A DNA stretch of 5,990 bases from Methylobacterium sp. GTDB taxonomy: Bacteria; Pseudomonadota; Alphaproteobacteria; Rhizobiales; Beijerinckiaceae. The stretch spans positions 1-5,990 of the forward strand of contig JADCCH010000199.1 in assembly GCA_020252865.1 (NCBI GenBank), read 5' to 3'. A program made the translations under genes and the position numbers. Shown here piece by piece: positions 1 to 5,990 of this stretch. The notes under the pieces were generated by a model. That model worked only from the letters and a program-made list of their open reading frames with translations, made no database searches and was not told where the DNA came from. Each line of letters begins with the position of its first letter. Within the stretch, counting starts at the first letter, position 1.

Positions 1-1192
1 CAACCCCTTTCTCGGCCGCATCATCACGGGTCGCATCACCTCAGGCTCCATCAAGACGAACCAGCAGGTGAAGGTTCTGGCGCGCGATGGCAGCGTGATC
101 GAGACGGGCCGCATCTCGAAGATCCTCGCCTTCCGCGGCATCGAGCGCCAGCCGATCGAAGAGGGTGTCGCGGGCGATATCGTCGCCATTGCCGGCCTTT
201 CCAAGGGCACGGTGGCGGATACTTTCTGCGCGCCCGAAGTGACCGAAGCCATCCCCGCCCAGCCGATCGACCCGCCGACCGTGACGATGAGCTTCATCGT
301 CAATGACAGCCCGCTTGCCGGCACCGAGGGCGACAAGGTGACGAGCCGCGTCATCCGCGACCGCCTCTTCAAGGAAGCCGAAGGCAATGTGGCGCTGCGC
401 ATCGAGGAAAGCCAGGACAAGGATTCGTTCTTTGTCTCGGGCCGCGGCGAATTGCAGCTCGCGGTGCTGATCGAAACCATGCGCCGCGAAGGTTTCGAGA
501 TCGCCGTCTCGCGTCCGCGCGTCGTCTACGAGAAGGGCCCGAACGGCGAGACGCTGGAACCGATCGAGGAAGTCTTCATCGATGTGGATGAAGAGCATTC
601 CGGCGTCGTCGTGCAGAAGATGTCCGAGCGCAAGGCCGAGATGATCGAGATGAAGCCTTCGGGCGGCAATCGCCTGCGCCTCGTCTTCCACGCCCCCACG
701 CGCGGCCTGATCGGCTACCAGTCCGAACTGCTGACCGACACGCGCGGCACCGCGATCATGAACCGCATCTTCAAGGCCTACGAGCCCTACAAGGGCGAAA
801 TCGCCGGCCGCAACAATGGCGTGCTCATCGCCAACGAGCCCGGCGAGGCCGTGGCCTATGCGCTTTGGAACCTCGAGGAGCGTGGCGCCATGGTGATCGA
901 GCCGGGCTGGAAGGTCTATCAGGGCATGATCGTGGGCATCCATACCCGCGACAACGACCTCGAAGTGAACGTGCTGAAGGGCAAGAAGCTCACGAATATC
1001 CGCACCACCTCCAAGGATGAGGCCGTGCGCCTCACGCCGCCGATCCGCATGACCCTGGAGCGCGCGCTCGCCTGGATCCAGGACGACGAACTCATGGAAG
1101 TCACGCCGAAATCGATCCGTCTGCGCAAGAAGCTGCTCGATCCGAATGATCGCAAGCGCGCCGAGAAGCAGAAGGAAGCGCTCGCCGGCTGA
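1..1192 (+). CDS. typA: Ribosome-associated GTPase TypA/BipA, C-terminal part (5' end outside window)
   Basis: TypA/BipA is a translational GTPase of the EF-G/LepA class that binds the 70S ribosome and helps ribosome assembly and translation under stress and cold. The reading frame is open from base 2 to a TGA at 1190-1192, giving 396 visible residues against about 605 for the family. The GTP-binding domain and the start codon therefore lie left of the window. The fragment opens in the domain II beta-barrel (NPFLGRIITGRI, residues 1-12), followed by the domain III signatures SPLAGTEGDKVTSR and SGRGELQLAVLIETMRREGF (the latter from about residue 146). Next comes the TypA-specific PTRGLIGYQSELLTDTRG stretch near 695-750, then the C-terminal LTPPIRMTLERALAWI and EVTPKSIRLRKK segments, which separate TypA from EF-G and LepA. 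A GTG at 68 is only an internal Val codon, because conserved barrel sequence continues upstream. mutL follows in the same direction after 79 bp. No truncation or frameshift is seen in the visible part. Confidence 0.96.
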   Translation, partial: NPFLGRIITGRITSGSIKTNQQVKVLARDGSVIETGRISKILAFRGIERQPIEEGVAGDIVAIAGLSKGTVADTFCAPEVTEAIPAQPIDPPTVTMSFIVNDSPLAGTEGDKVTSRVIRDRLFKEAEGNVALRIEESQDKDSFFVSGRGELQLAVLIETMRREGFEIAVSRPRVVYEKGPNGETLEPIEEVFIDVDEEHSGVVVQKMSERKAEMIEMKPSGGNRLRLVFHAPTRGLIGYQSELLTDTRGTAIMNRIFKAYEPYKGEIAGRNNGVLIANEPGEAVAYALWNLEERGAMVIEPGWKVYQGMIVGIHTRDNDLEVNVLKGKKLTNIRTTSKDEAVRLTPPIRMTLERALAWIQDDELMEVTPKSIRLRKKLLDPNDRKRAEKQKEALAG

Positions 1193-1271
1193 TTGCGGCC
1201 ATCCACGGCTTTCTCGGGTGGCGCCCTGTCGAATCGCGCCGGCGCACCCCATAAAGGGCCTGGAGAAAACC
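1193..1271. other. typA-mutL intergenic gap with a possible bulged hairpin
   Basis: This 79-bp gap contains an inverted repeat: GGGTGGCGCC at 1216-1225 can pair with GGCGCACCC at 1241-1249, a 9-bp GC-rich stem with one bulged G and a 15-nt loop. No T-run follows, only CATAAAGG, so it does not look like a classical intrinsic terminator. I see no convincing -35/-10 pair. Whether typA and mutL share a transcript cannot be decided from the sequence. In GC-rich DNA such a stem may be chance. Confidence 0.3.
1262..1267 (+). promoter_or_regulatory. Ribosome binding site of mutL
   Basis: GGAGAA ends 4 nt before the ATG at 1272; measured from the GGAG core (1262-1265) the spacing is 6 nt. It decides the mutL start in favour of 1272 over an in-frame ATG at 1146, which lies inside typA and would add 42 residues ahead of the conserved MutL N-terminus. 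Confidence 0.75.
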
Positions 1272-3119
1272 ATGCCCGTCCGCCGCCTTGACCCCGTGCT
1301 CATCGACCAGATCGCCGCCGGCGAGGTGATCGAGCGGCCGGCTGCGGTCGTGAAGGAACTCGTCGAGAACGCCATCGATGCCGGCGCGCGCCGCGTCGAT
1401 GTGGTGGTGGAGAAGGGTGGCCGGAGGCTCATCCGCGTCTCGGATGATGGTTGCGGCATGGGGCCGGCGGACCTTGCGCTGGCGATCGAACGCCACGCCA
1501 CCTCGAAACTGCCCGAGGGCCGGCTCGATTCCATTCGAACGCTTGGTTTTCGCGGCGAGGCCCTGCCTTCCATCGGCGCGGTGGCGCGGCTCACGATTTC
1601 CTCGCGGCCCCGCGCCGCGACCCGATCGGCGGAGGAGCCTCGTCCGGAGGGGACCGGACAATGCGAAGCAGCCGGCCATCGCATTCGCGTCGACGCCGGA
1701 CGCGTCGAGCCCGTGCGGCCCGCGGCCATCGCGGCGGGCACGCGGGTGGAGGTGGAGGATCTTTTTCACGCCACGCCTGCCCGCCTCAAATTCCTGAAGG
1801 GCGACCGCGCGGAGGCCATGGCCGTGAGCCAGGTGATGCGCCGCCTCGCCCTCGCCCGGGCCGATATCGCGTTTTCGCTGGCGGGTGATTACATGACCGG
1901 TTTCAATTTGGCGGGGACGAGTGCGGACAGCGCCGGTCTGGCCCGCCGCGTCGAAGCGGTCGTCGGTGCCGAATTTATGGAGAACGCCACCTGCCTGGAG
2001 GCGATGCGCGACGAAATCGGCATTTCCGGCCTTATTTCTTTGCCGACTTATCATCGCGCAACGGCAGACGGGCAATATCTCTTTGTCAATGGCCGCCCGG
2101 TGCGAGACCGGTTGCTGATCGGCGCTCTCCGGGCAGCTTATGCCGATACCATCGTCTCCGACCGTCACCCCAGCGTTGTGCTCTTCCTCACACTTGATCC
2201 CGAGCGCGTGGATGCGAATGTCCATCCGGGCAAGCTCGAGGTCCGCTTTCGTGACAGTGAGAGCGTGCGCGGCCTCCTGGTGCGATCCATCCGCGATGCC
2301 CTGGCGGCGGAGGGCCATCGCGTCGCCAGCCGCCCGTCGGCCCTGCTCGAACGCTTCCGGGTGAACGAGACCGCGCCAATATCCGCCCTTCCCGGCTTGG
2401 GCTATCGCCCTCAGACCTATCCGCCGCTGCCGCGGAACCAGCCGGTTGAGATTCCACCGCCGGTCTGGCTGCGCGGCGGCATGGCCGAGGCACAGCGGGC
2501 CTTTGAAGCGAAGGCGGACGAACCGGAAACCCTTGCCATCCCGCCGCTGGGCTTTGCCCGCGCCCAGATCGCCGAGACCTATATCCTTGCAGAAAACGCC
2601 GAAGGACTGGTCATTATCGACCAGCATGCCGCCCATGAACGTCTCGTCTATGAGCGCCTCAAGCGTGCCCGCGCCGAGAGCACCATCGCGAGACAGATGT
2701 TACTCATTCCCGCAGTGGTGACGCTTGATCCTTCCGCGCGGGATCGCCTTGTGGCGGCAGCCGAGCTGCTCGAAACACTTGGCCTTGTCATCGAAAGTTT
2801 CGGCGGCGATGCAGTTCTTGTCCGCGAGGTGCCTGCGGCATTGGCGCATGTCGATCCGGCAAAACTCGCGCGTGAGACAGCGGATACCCTCGCCGAATGG
2901 GGCGGCAGCGAGTCGTTCGAGGTGCGGATCGATCTCGTGCTCAAGACCTTCGCCTGCCATCATTCCATCCGTGCCGGGCGCAAGCTGCGCCTTGAGGAAA
3001 TGGATGCGCTCTTGCGCGAAATGGAGGCCTCTCCGGCTTCCGCACAATGCAACCATGGTCGGCCGACATCCGTGCGCCTCAGCGCGGTCGATCTCGCCAA
3101 ACTGTTCGGACGCCGCTAA
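1272..3119 (+). CDS. mutL: DNA mismatch repair protein MutL, endonuclease type
   Basis: MutL couples mismatch recognition by MutS to strand incision and removal. The product is 615 residues, normal for the family. The N-terminal GHKL ATPase shows IAAGEVIERPAAVVKELVENAIDAG (split here: IAAGEVIERPA, then VENAIDAG with catalytic Glu32), DDGCGM (58-63), ATSKL, LGFRGEAL (91-98), LFHATPARLKFL and VDANVHPGKLEVRF (from 313, with Lys321 at the ATP-contacting Lys position). A Pro-rich linker spans about 345-425. The C-terminal domain carries DQHAAHERLVYE (450-461), which fits the metal-binding endonuclease motif DQHA(X)2E(X)4E, plus ACHHSIRAG (561-569), CNHGRP (593-598) and a terminal FGRR. QMLLIP (475-480) resembles the beta-clamp-binding motif of Bacillus MutL. 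These motifs imply a nicking MutL as in MutH-less bacteria and eukaryotic PMS2, unlike the E. coli protein. Residues about 114-135 form a small Arg/Glu/Ala-rich insertion in the ATPase domain. The stop is 3 bp from the stop of the convergent rsmD. Confidence 0.97.
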   Translation: MPVRRLDPVLIDQIAAGEVIERPAAVVKELVENAIDAGARRVDVVVEKGGRRLIRVSDDGCGMGPADLALAIERHATSKLPEGRLDSIRTLGFRGEALPSIGAVARLTISSRPRAATRSAEEPRPEGTGQCEAAGHRIRVDAGRVEPVRPAAIAAGTRVEVEDLFHATPARLKFLKGDRAEAMAVSQVMRRLALARADIAFSLAGDYMTGFNLAGTSADSAGLARRVEAVVGAEFMENATCLEAMRDEIGISGLISLPTYHRATADGQYLFVNGRPVRDRLLIGALRAAYADTIVSDRHPSVVLFLTLDPERVDANVHPGKLEVRFRDSESVRGLLVRSIRDALAAEGHRVASRPSALLERFRVNETAPISALPGLGYRPQTYPPLPRNQPVEIPPPVWLRGGMAEAQRAFEAKADEPETLAIPPLGFARAQIAETYILAENAEGLVIIDQHAAHERLVYERLKRARAESTIARQMLLIPAVVTLDPSARDRLVAAAELLETLGLVIESFGGDAVLVREVPAALAHVDPAKLARETADTLAEWGGSESFEVRIDLVLKTFACHHSIRAGRKLRLEEMDALLREMEASPASAQCNHGRPTSVRLSAVDLAKLFGRR

Positions 3120-3122
3120 AAT

Positions 3123-3680
3123 TCAGCCGGCGAAACGACTGAAAATCATTTGGCTCTCACCAGCCATGCGCCGATCCAGTTGTTGCAACTCGACAGGCAA
3201 TTTCAGTTCCACATTCGCGCGCTCTTCGAGCACGACGATGGCCCCGGGCTTCAGCCAGCCACCAGCGATTGCCGAGGCGATTGCGGCCTCACCCAGAAAC
3301 CTGCCATAGGGCGGATCGCAGAAGACAAGATCGAATGGTTCGAACGGCGAAACCTGGCCCAGCCTCGTCGCATCGCGCCGAAGAATGCGCGTAACGCCGC
3401 CGAGGCCGAGCGCTTCAACATTCGCACGTTGCAGGCCGCGCGCCTCCGCCCCGATATCGACCAGCACGGCATAGGCCGCGCCACGCGAAATCGCTTCCAG
3501 CGCATTTGCCCCTGTGCCGGCAAACAAATCAAGCACGCGCGCATTTTCAATTTGAGCAGAAAAACCGTGCGTCAGGATATTGAACAGGCTCTCGCGCAGG
3601 CGATCGGAGGTCGGGCGGATGGCATGTGAGGACGGACCTTTCAGGCCACGCCCACCCAAGGCACCGCCGACAATCCGCAT
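3123..3680 (-). CDS. rsmD: 16S rRNA (guanine-N2-)-methyltransferase RsmD
   Basis: RsmD methylates N2 of G966 (E. coli numbering) in 16S rRNA of assembled 30S subunits, using S-adenosylmethionine. The product is 185 residues, close to the family norm. It starts MRIVGGALGGRGLKG and continues with IRPTSDRLRESLFNIL (21-36), the family's diagnostic N-terminal motif. The Rossmann SAM-binding motif I is LDLFAGTGANALEAISRG (50-67), the acidic residue ending strand 2 is in VLVD (72-75), and the catalytic DPPY is at 122-125. The C-terminal strand region GAIVVLEER and SQMIFSRF is also typical. Motif I has GTGANA where many homologues have G(S/T)GALG, a mild variation. The start ATG (3678-3680) lies 3 nt after the stop of the upstream pseudouridine synthase, with GAGGG placed 7 nt ahead of it. 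Both enzymes modify rRNA, so a co-transcribed, possibly translationally coupled pair is likely. Confidence 0.95.
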   Translation of the reverse strand: MRIVGGALGGRGLKGPSSHAIRPTSDRLRESLFNILTHGFSAQIENARVLDLFAGTGANALEAISRGAAYAVLVDIGAEARGLQRANVEALGLGGVTRILRRDATRLGQVSPFEPFDLVFCDPPYGRFLGEAAIASAIAGGWLKPGAIVVLEERANVELKLPVELQQLDRRMAGESQMIFSRFAG

Positions 3681-3683
3681 CCC

Positions 3684-5990
3684 CTAGCCCTCGCGACGCG
3701 GACCACGACCCGGACCGCTACGACCTGGACCGCTGCGACCCGGACCGCTGCGACCCGCTCCATCGCGACGCGGGCTGCCGCCCTTGCCGCCGAACCCGCC
3801 GGGCTTGCCACCCCGCAAACCCCTGCGATCCTCACGGGGCGGACCATCGAACTTTCGGTCTCGAGCCGGGCGTTCGCCCTCGTTGCTGGCACGAAAGGAT
3901 CGTTCGCCGCGCGGCTTGTCGCCGAAATCACGTTTTCCTCGAGGCGCATCGCCGCCCTCGTAACGCGGGTTGCGGAAGGGGCGTTCGCCACCGGCCTCAT
4001 CGCGAGGCGGACGGGCGCGGAAGGGCCGATCTCCACCCTCGCGCGGGGGGCGCCCCTCGCCATCGTCACGCGAACGGAAAGGCCTGTCGCCACGAGGACG
4101 ATTGCCCTCGGGACGCGCACGGAAAGACCGCTCGCCGCGGGGTGTATCCTCCCGGTTGAAACGACCCCGCGGGCGATCCCCGCCCGCCTCGTCGCGTGGC
4201 GGGCGCGCGCGGAAGGGACGATCCCCGCCCTCGCGATTGGGCCGTCCGCGACCCTCGTCGCGCTCCTCGCGCGACCGGCGGGGGCGCTCTTCCTGCGCCA
4301 GGCGCACCACGCGTTCCACCTTCACGGCGCGGCCCTTGCGGTCCGCCACTTGGGCGCGCTCCACCTTCAACGTCGGGTCTTCGCCCATCAGCGCCAGATC
4401 ACGCTTTTGCGTCGGCTTGCGCCGATCGAAACGGCGCGGCTTTTCCGCGTCTTCGATCAGCGTGTCGTGGCGCATGCGCGGGCCATCGAAATAGACGCCG
4501 GCTTCCTCCGCCAATTCGGGGCCGAGCTGGTCGGCCAGCACGCGCGGGCGGACCTCGGTGGCCTGTCCTTCCTCGAGATCGCCGAGTTGGAATGGCCCGA
4601 AAGAAACGCGGATCAGCCGCGAGACCTTGCATCCCAGATGCTCCAGAACGCGCTTGATCTCGCGGTTCTTGCCCTCTCGCAGGTCCATCGTGAGCCAGGC
4701 ATTGTCGCCCATCTCGCGGGCGAGCGTCGCGATGATCGGACCGTAATGCACCTCGTCGAGCACGATGCCCTCGCGCAGGGTGTCGAGTTGCGCCTGATTG
4801 ACCTCGCCATGAACGCGCACGCGATAGCGCCGGAGCCAGCCCGTATCCGGGTGAGCGAGCGCGCGCGAAAGGCCGCCATCATTCGTGAGCAGCATCAGGC
4901 CTTCGGTATTGATGTCGAGCCGGCCGACCGAAACCACGCGCGGCAGGCCGGGCGGGAGATGATCGAACACGGTGGGCCGACCCTCGGGATCGTCGGCGGT
5001 CGTCACAAGGCCGCGCGGCTTGTGGTAGAGCCACAGGCGGGTGGCCTCGCGCTCCGGCAGCGGCTGGCCATCGACCATGATCTGGTCCCTGGCGGTCACG
5101 TCCAGCGCCGGGCTGTCGATCACCGCGCCATTCACGGCCACGCGTCCCGCCGCGATCCATTCCTCGGCATCGCGTCGCGAGCAGAGGCCTGCTCGCGCCA
5201 TCACGCGGGCGATCCGCTCGCCACCCTCGGCGATGCCCGGCGTTCCCTCGCTCCTGCGGGCCGAGCGATAACCCAGAGCATTCGCCTTGCGGGGCGCGCG
5301 CTCTTCACTGGCCGGGGCCTCGTCGCGTTTGCGGGCCGGGCGGGCGTCATCGCGATCGAAGCGTTTGGGTCGCTCGCGGAAATCCTCGCGCGGGGCACGA
5401 TCCTCCCGGGCGCGGAACGGCTTGTCTCCGAAGGATTTTTTCTCGCCGAAGGGCTTCCTGTCGCCGAAATCGCGGTTTCCACGCGGCGCATCACCGCCTT
5501 CGAAACGGGGCTTGCGGAAGGGGCGCTCACCACCGGCTTCATCCCGCGGCGGGCGCGGACGAAACGGGCGATCGCCACCCTCGCGCTGCGGGCGGCTGTC
5601 CCCGCCTTCGCGGGACCGGAAGGGCTTCTCCCGGAAGGGGCGATCCCCCTCCGGACGCTCGCGGCGCGGCGGACGATCCCCGAAATCGCGATCCTGCCGG
5701 TCGCGGTTGAAACGCGGGCGCTCACCGCGATCCTCGTAACCGCCGTCACGCGGCTTGCGGAAGGGGCGCTCGCCACCGGCTTCGTCCCGCGGGGCGCGCG
5801 GGCGGAAGGGGCGATCACCACCCTCGCGCGGAGGGCGGCCGTCGCCGCCTTCAAAACGGGGCTTTCGGAAGGGACGATCCCCCTCCGGTTTGTCGCCACG
5901 CGGGGGCCGCGCGCGGAACGGCTTGTCGCCGCCCTCGGAACGCTCGCCGGGGCCTTTCGAGAAACGGGGCCGGGCACCATCACGGGGGCC
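3684..5990 (-). CDS. rluB: RluB/RsuA-family pseudouridine synthase with long repeat-rich tails on both sides (5' end outside window)
   Basis: Enzymes of this family isomerise a specific uridine in 23S or 16S rRNA to pseudouridine (E. coli RluB: 23S U2605). The frame is open from 5990 to a TAG at 3684-3686, 768 visible residues, against about 290 for E. coli RluB. From 5990 to about 5223 lies a disordered-looking Arg/Gly/Asp/Glu/Pro/Phe extension. The S4 RNA-binding domain covers about 5222-5055 ([20 protein letters not shown], later VNGAVID). The catalytic domain covers about 5040-4540: HKPRGLVTT, then [17 protein letters not shown] with catalytic Asp codon 4914-4916, then [16 protein letters not shown] and [17 protein letters not shown] charged linker follows, then an Arg-rich tail from about 4292 to 3687 ending in SGPGR repeats. 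A start at 5204 or 5201 would cut the first S4 helix; no ATG, GTG or TTG exists in frame between 5204 and 5990, so the start lies outside. The exact target uridine cannot be read from sequence; RluB is the closest fit. Confidence 0.9.
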   Translation of the reverse strand, partial: GPRDGARPRFSKGPGERSEGGDKPFRARPPRGDKPEGDRPFRKPRFEGGDGRPPREGGDRPFRPRAPRDEAGGERPFRKPRDGGYEDRGERPRFNRDRQDRDFGDRPPRRERPEGDRPFREKPFRSREGGDSRPQREGGDRPFRPRPPRDEAGGERPFRKPRFEGGDAPRGNRDFGDRKPFGEKKSFGDKPFRAREDRAPREDFRERPKRFDRDDARPARKRDEAPASEERAPRKANALGYRSARRSEGTPGIAEGGERIARVMARAGLCSRRDAEEWIAAGRVAVNGAVIDSPALDVTARDQIMVDGQPLPEREATRLWLYHKPRGLVTTADDPEGRPTVFDHLPPGLPRVVSVGRLDINTEGLMLLTNDGGLSRALAHPDTGWLRRYRVRVHGEVNQAQLDTLREGIVLDEVHYGPIIATLAREMGDNAWLTMDLREGKNREIKRVLEHLGCKVSRLIRVSFGPFQLGDLEEGQATEVRPRVLADQLGPELAEEAGVYFDGPRMRHDTLIEDAEKPRRFDRRKPTQKRDLALMGEDPTLKVERAQVADRKGRAVKVERVVRLAQEERPRRSREERDEGRGRPNREGGDRPFRARPPRDEAGGDRPRGRFNREDTPRGERSFRARPEGNRPRGDRPFRSRDDGEGRPPREGGDRPFRARPPRDEAGGERPFRNPRYEGGDAPRGKRDFGDKPRGERSFRASNEGERPARDRKFDGPPREDRRGLRGGKPGGFGGKGGSPRRDGAGRSGPGRSGPGRSGPGRGPRREG
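3688..3692 (-). promoter_or_regulatory. Ribosome binding site of rsmD, inside the end of the upstream gene
   Basis: On the minus strand GAGGG is followed by 7 nt and then the rsmD ATG. It is made from the last two sense codons (GAG GGC, Glu-Gly) of the pseudouridine synthase, so ribosomes finishing that gene pass over it; this arrangement favours translational coupling. Confidence 0.6.
3710..3754 (-). repeat. Three tandem 15-bp units encoding SGPGR-type repeats
   Basis: On the plus strand the units are CCGGACCGCTACGAC, CTGGACCGCTGCGAC and CCGGACCGCTGCGAC, head to tail, differing at one or two positions, with a partial fourth unit at 3699-3709. In the minus-strand gene they encode Ser-Gly-Pro-Gly-Arg repeats just before the terminal GPRREG. 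The unit length is a multiple of three, so copy number can change without breaking the frame. Confidence 0.85.
3963..4043 (-). repeat. Tail module copy C2 (27 codons) in the C-terminal tail
   Basis: This copy encodes [19 protein letters not shown] followed by ERPFRNPR. Against N2 it shows about 15 differences in 81 bases by hand count, 14 at third codon positions. It is followed by [16 protein letters not shown], again matching the region after N2. Confidence 0.85.
4155..4235 (-). repeat. Tail module copy C1 (27 codons) in the C-terminal tail
   Basis: This copy encodes [19 protein letters not shown], the best conserved part of the module, then diverges to DRPRGRFN where the other copies have ERPFR(K/N)PR. 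It is followed by [17 protein letters not shown]; similar PRGERSFRA text recurs after copy C2. Confidence 0.8.
5505..5585 (-). repeat. Tail module copy N2 (27 codons) in the N-terminal extension
   Basis: Same 27-residue module as N1, C1 and C2 ([27 protein letters not shown]). Its similarity to copy C2 continues downstream through [15 protein letters not shown], down to about 5457, matching [15 protein letters not shown] after C2. N2 and C2 therefore look like parts of one longer duplicated unit of about 42 residues, now placed on opposite sides of the catalytic core. Confidence 0.85.
5748..5828 (-). repeat. Tail module copy N1 (27 codons) in the N-terminal extension
   Basis: This copy encodes a 27-residue module beginning REGGDRPFR, then PRDEAGG, ending ERPFRKPR. 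It differs from copy N2 (5505-5585) at about 9 of 81 bases by hand count, 8 of them at the third codon position of the minus-strand frame. Eight of 27 residues are Arg. A looser copy with the order [23 protein letters not shown] lies just upstream at 5856-5939. Confidence 0.85.
5856..5939 (-). repeat. Degenerate tail module near the right edge
   Basis: Reads [14 protein letters not shown], then [14 protein letters not shown]: the same building blocks as the four full modules, but with the PRDEAGG centre replaced by PRGDKPEG. It suggests further repeats continue beyond the window. Confidence 0.6.

Noticed and set aside
1146..1271. Upstream in-frame ATG at 1146 as the mutL start
   Set aside because: It lies inside typA and adds 42 residues with no counterpart at the MutL N-terminus, while 1272 has a well-placed GGAG and begins right at the conserved sequence.
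41..1741. Long minus-strand open frame (566 codons) opposite typA and the start of mutL
   Set aside because: It runs antisense to strongly conserved TypA and MutL coding sequence, crosses the gap between them, and shows no recognisable domain. Such frames are common opposite GC-rich elongation-factor genes because of codon bias.
1101..2636. Long minus-strand open frame (511 codons) opposite mutL
   Set aside because: It overlaps fully conserved MutL motifs on the other strand, and its own sequence is low-complexity Arg/Ala/Gly/His text with no family signature.
3112..3131. Possible terminator hairpin GCCGCT/AGCCGGC across the mutL and rsmD stops
   Set aside because: The stem is about 6 bp with a bulge and no T-run follows on either strand; too weak to call a terminator.
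5287..5739. Plus-strand Arg/Ser-rich frames opposite the repeat tails (also 3626-4159 and 3970-4494)
   Set aside because: They are mirror images of the low-complexity repeats, with no start context or domain, and are explained by the minus-strand gene.
3963..5828. Repeated DNA units considered as a CRISPR array or intergenic repeat family
   Set aside because: The units are spaced irregularly, are degenerate at wobble positions, have no unique spacers of constant size, and lie within an open reading frame.
5201..5983. Minus-strand open frame of 260 codons in a different phase beside the pseudouridine synthase
   Set aside because: It is a +1-type shadow of the repeat region. The correct phase continues into the S4 domain, and wobble-position differences between repeat copies identify that other phase as coding.

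Overview
The window reads as ordinary chromosome from a GC-rich alphaproteobacterium, most likely of the Hyphomicrobiales (Rhizobiales) type. This rests on the strong G/C bias at wobble positions, the style of the TypA, MutL and RsmD proteins, a MutL of the endonuclease type (typical of bacteria without MutH), and an RsuA/RluB-type pseudouridine synthase with very long Arg-rich tails. I cannot name a genus.

Layout: (1) positions 1-1192, plus strand, the C-terminal two thirds of the ribosome-associated GTPase TypA/BipA, cut by the left edge. (2) A 79-bp gap (1193-1271) holding the mutL ribosome binding site and a possible bulged hairpin. (3) 1272-3119, plus strand, a complete mutL. (4) 3123-3680, minus strand, a complete rsmD that converges on mutL with only 3 bp between stop codons. 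(5) 3684 to the right edge, minus strand, a RluB/RsuA-family pseudouridine synthase just upstream of rsmD, its stop 3 bp from the rsmD start. The last two form a tight rRNA-modification pair. There is no gene-free stretch longer than 79 bp, and I saw no tRNA, rRNA, insertion sequence or CRISPR array.

The point that most changes the annotation is the extent of the pseudouridine synthase. A start at 5204 (GTG) or 5201 (ATG) is tempting but cuts into the first helix of the S4 domain. The same frame stays open without a stop for another 262 codons to position 5990, and holds no ATG, GTG or TTG there, so the true start lies outside the window. The visible protein is 768 residues: an Arg/Gly/Asp/Glu/Pro/Phe-rich N-terminal extension of about 255, an S4 plus catalytic core of normal size, and a C-terminal tail of about 200 residues of the same composition. 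The same 27-residue module occurs twice on each side of the core, and differences between its DNA copies fall almost wholly at wobble positions of this frame.

Functionally the window is housekeeping: translation under stress (TypA), mismatch repair (MutL) and ribosome RNA maturation (RsmD, RluB-like). I see no defence, mobile or biosynthetic system. The two-sided repeat tails are the least ordinary thing here.
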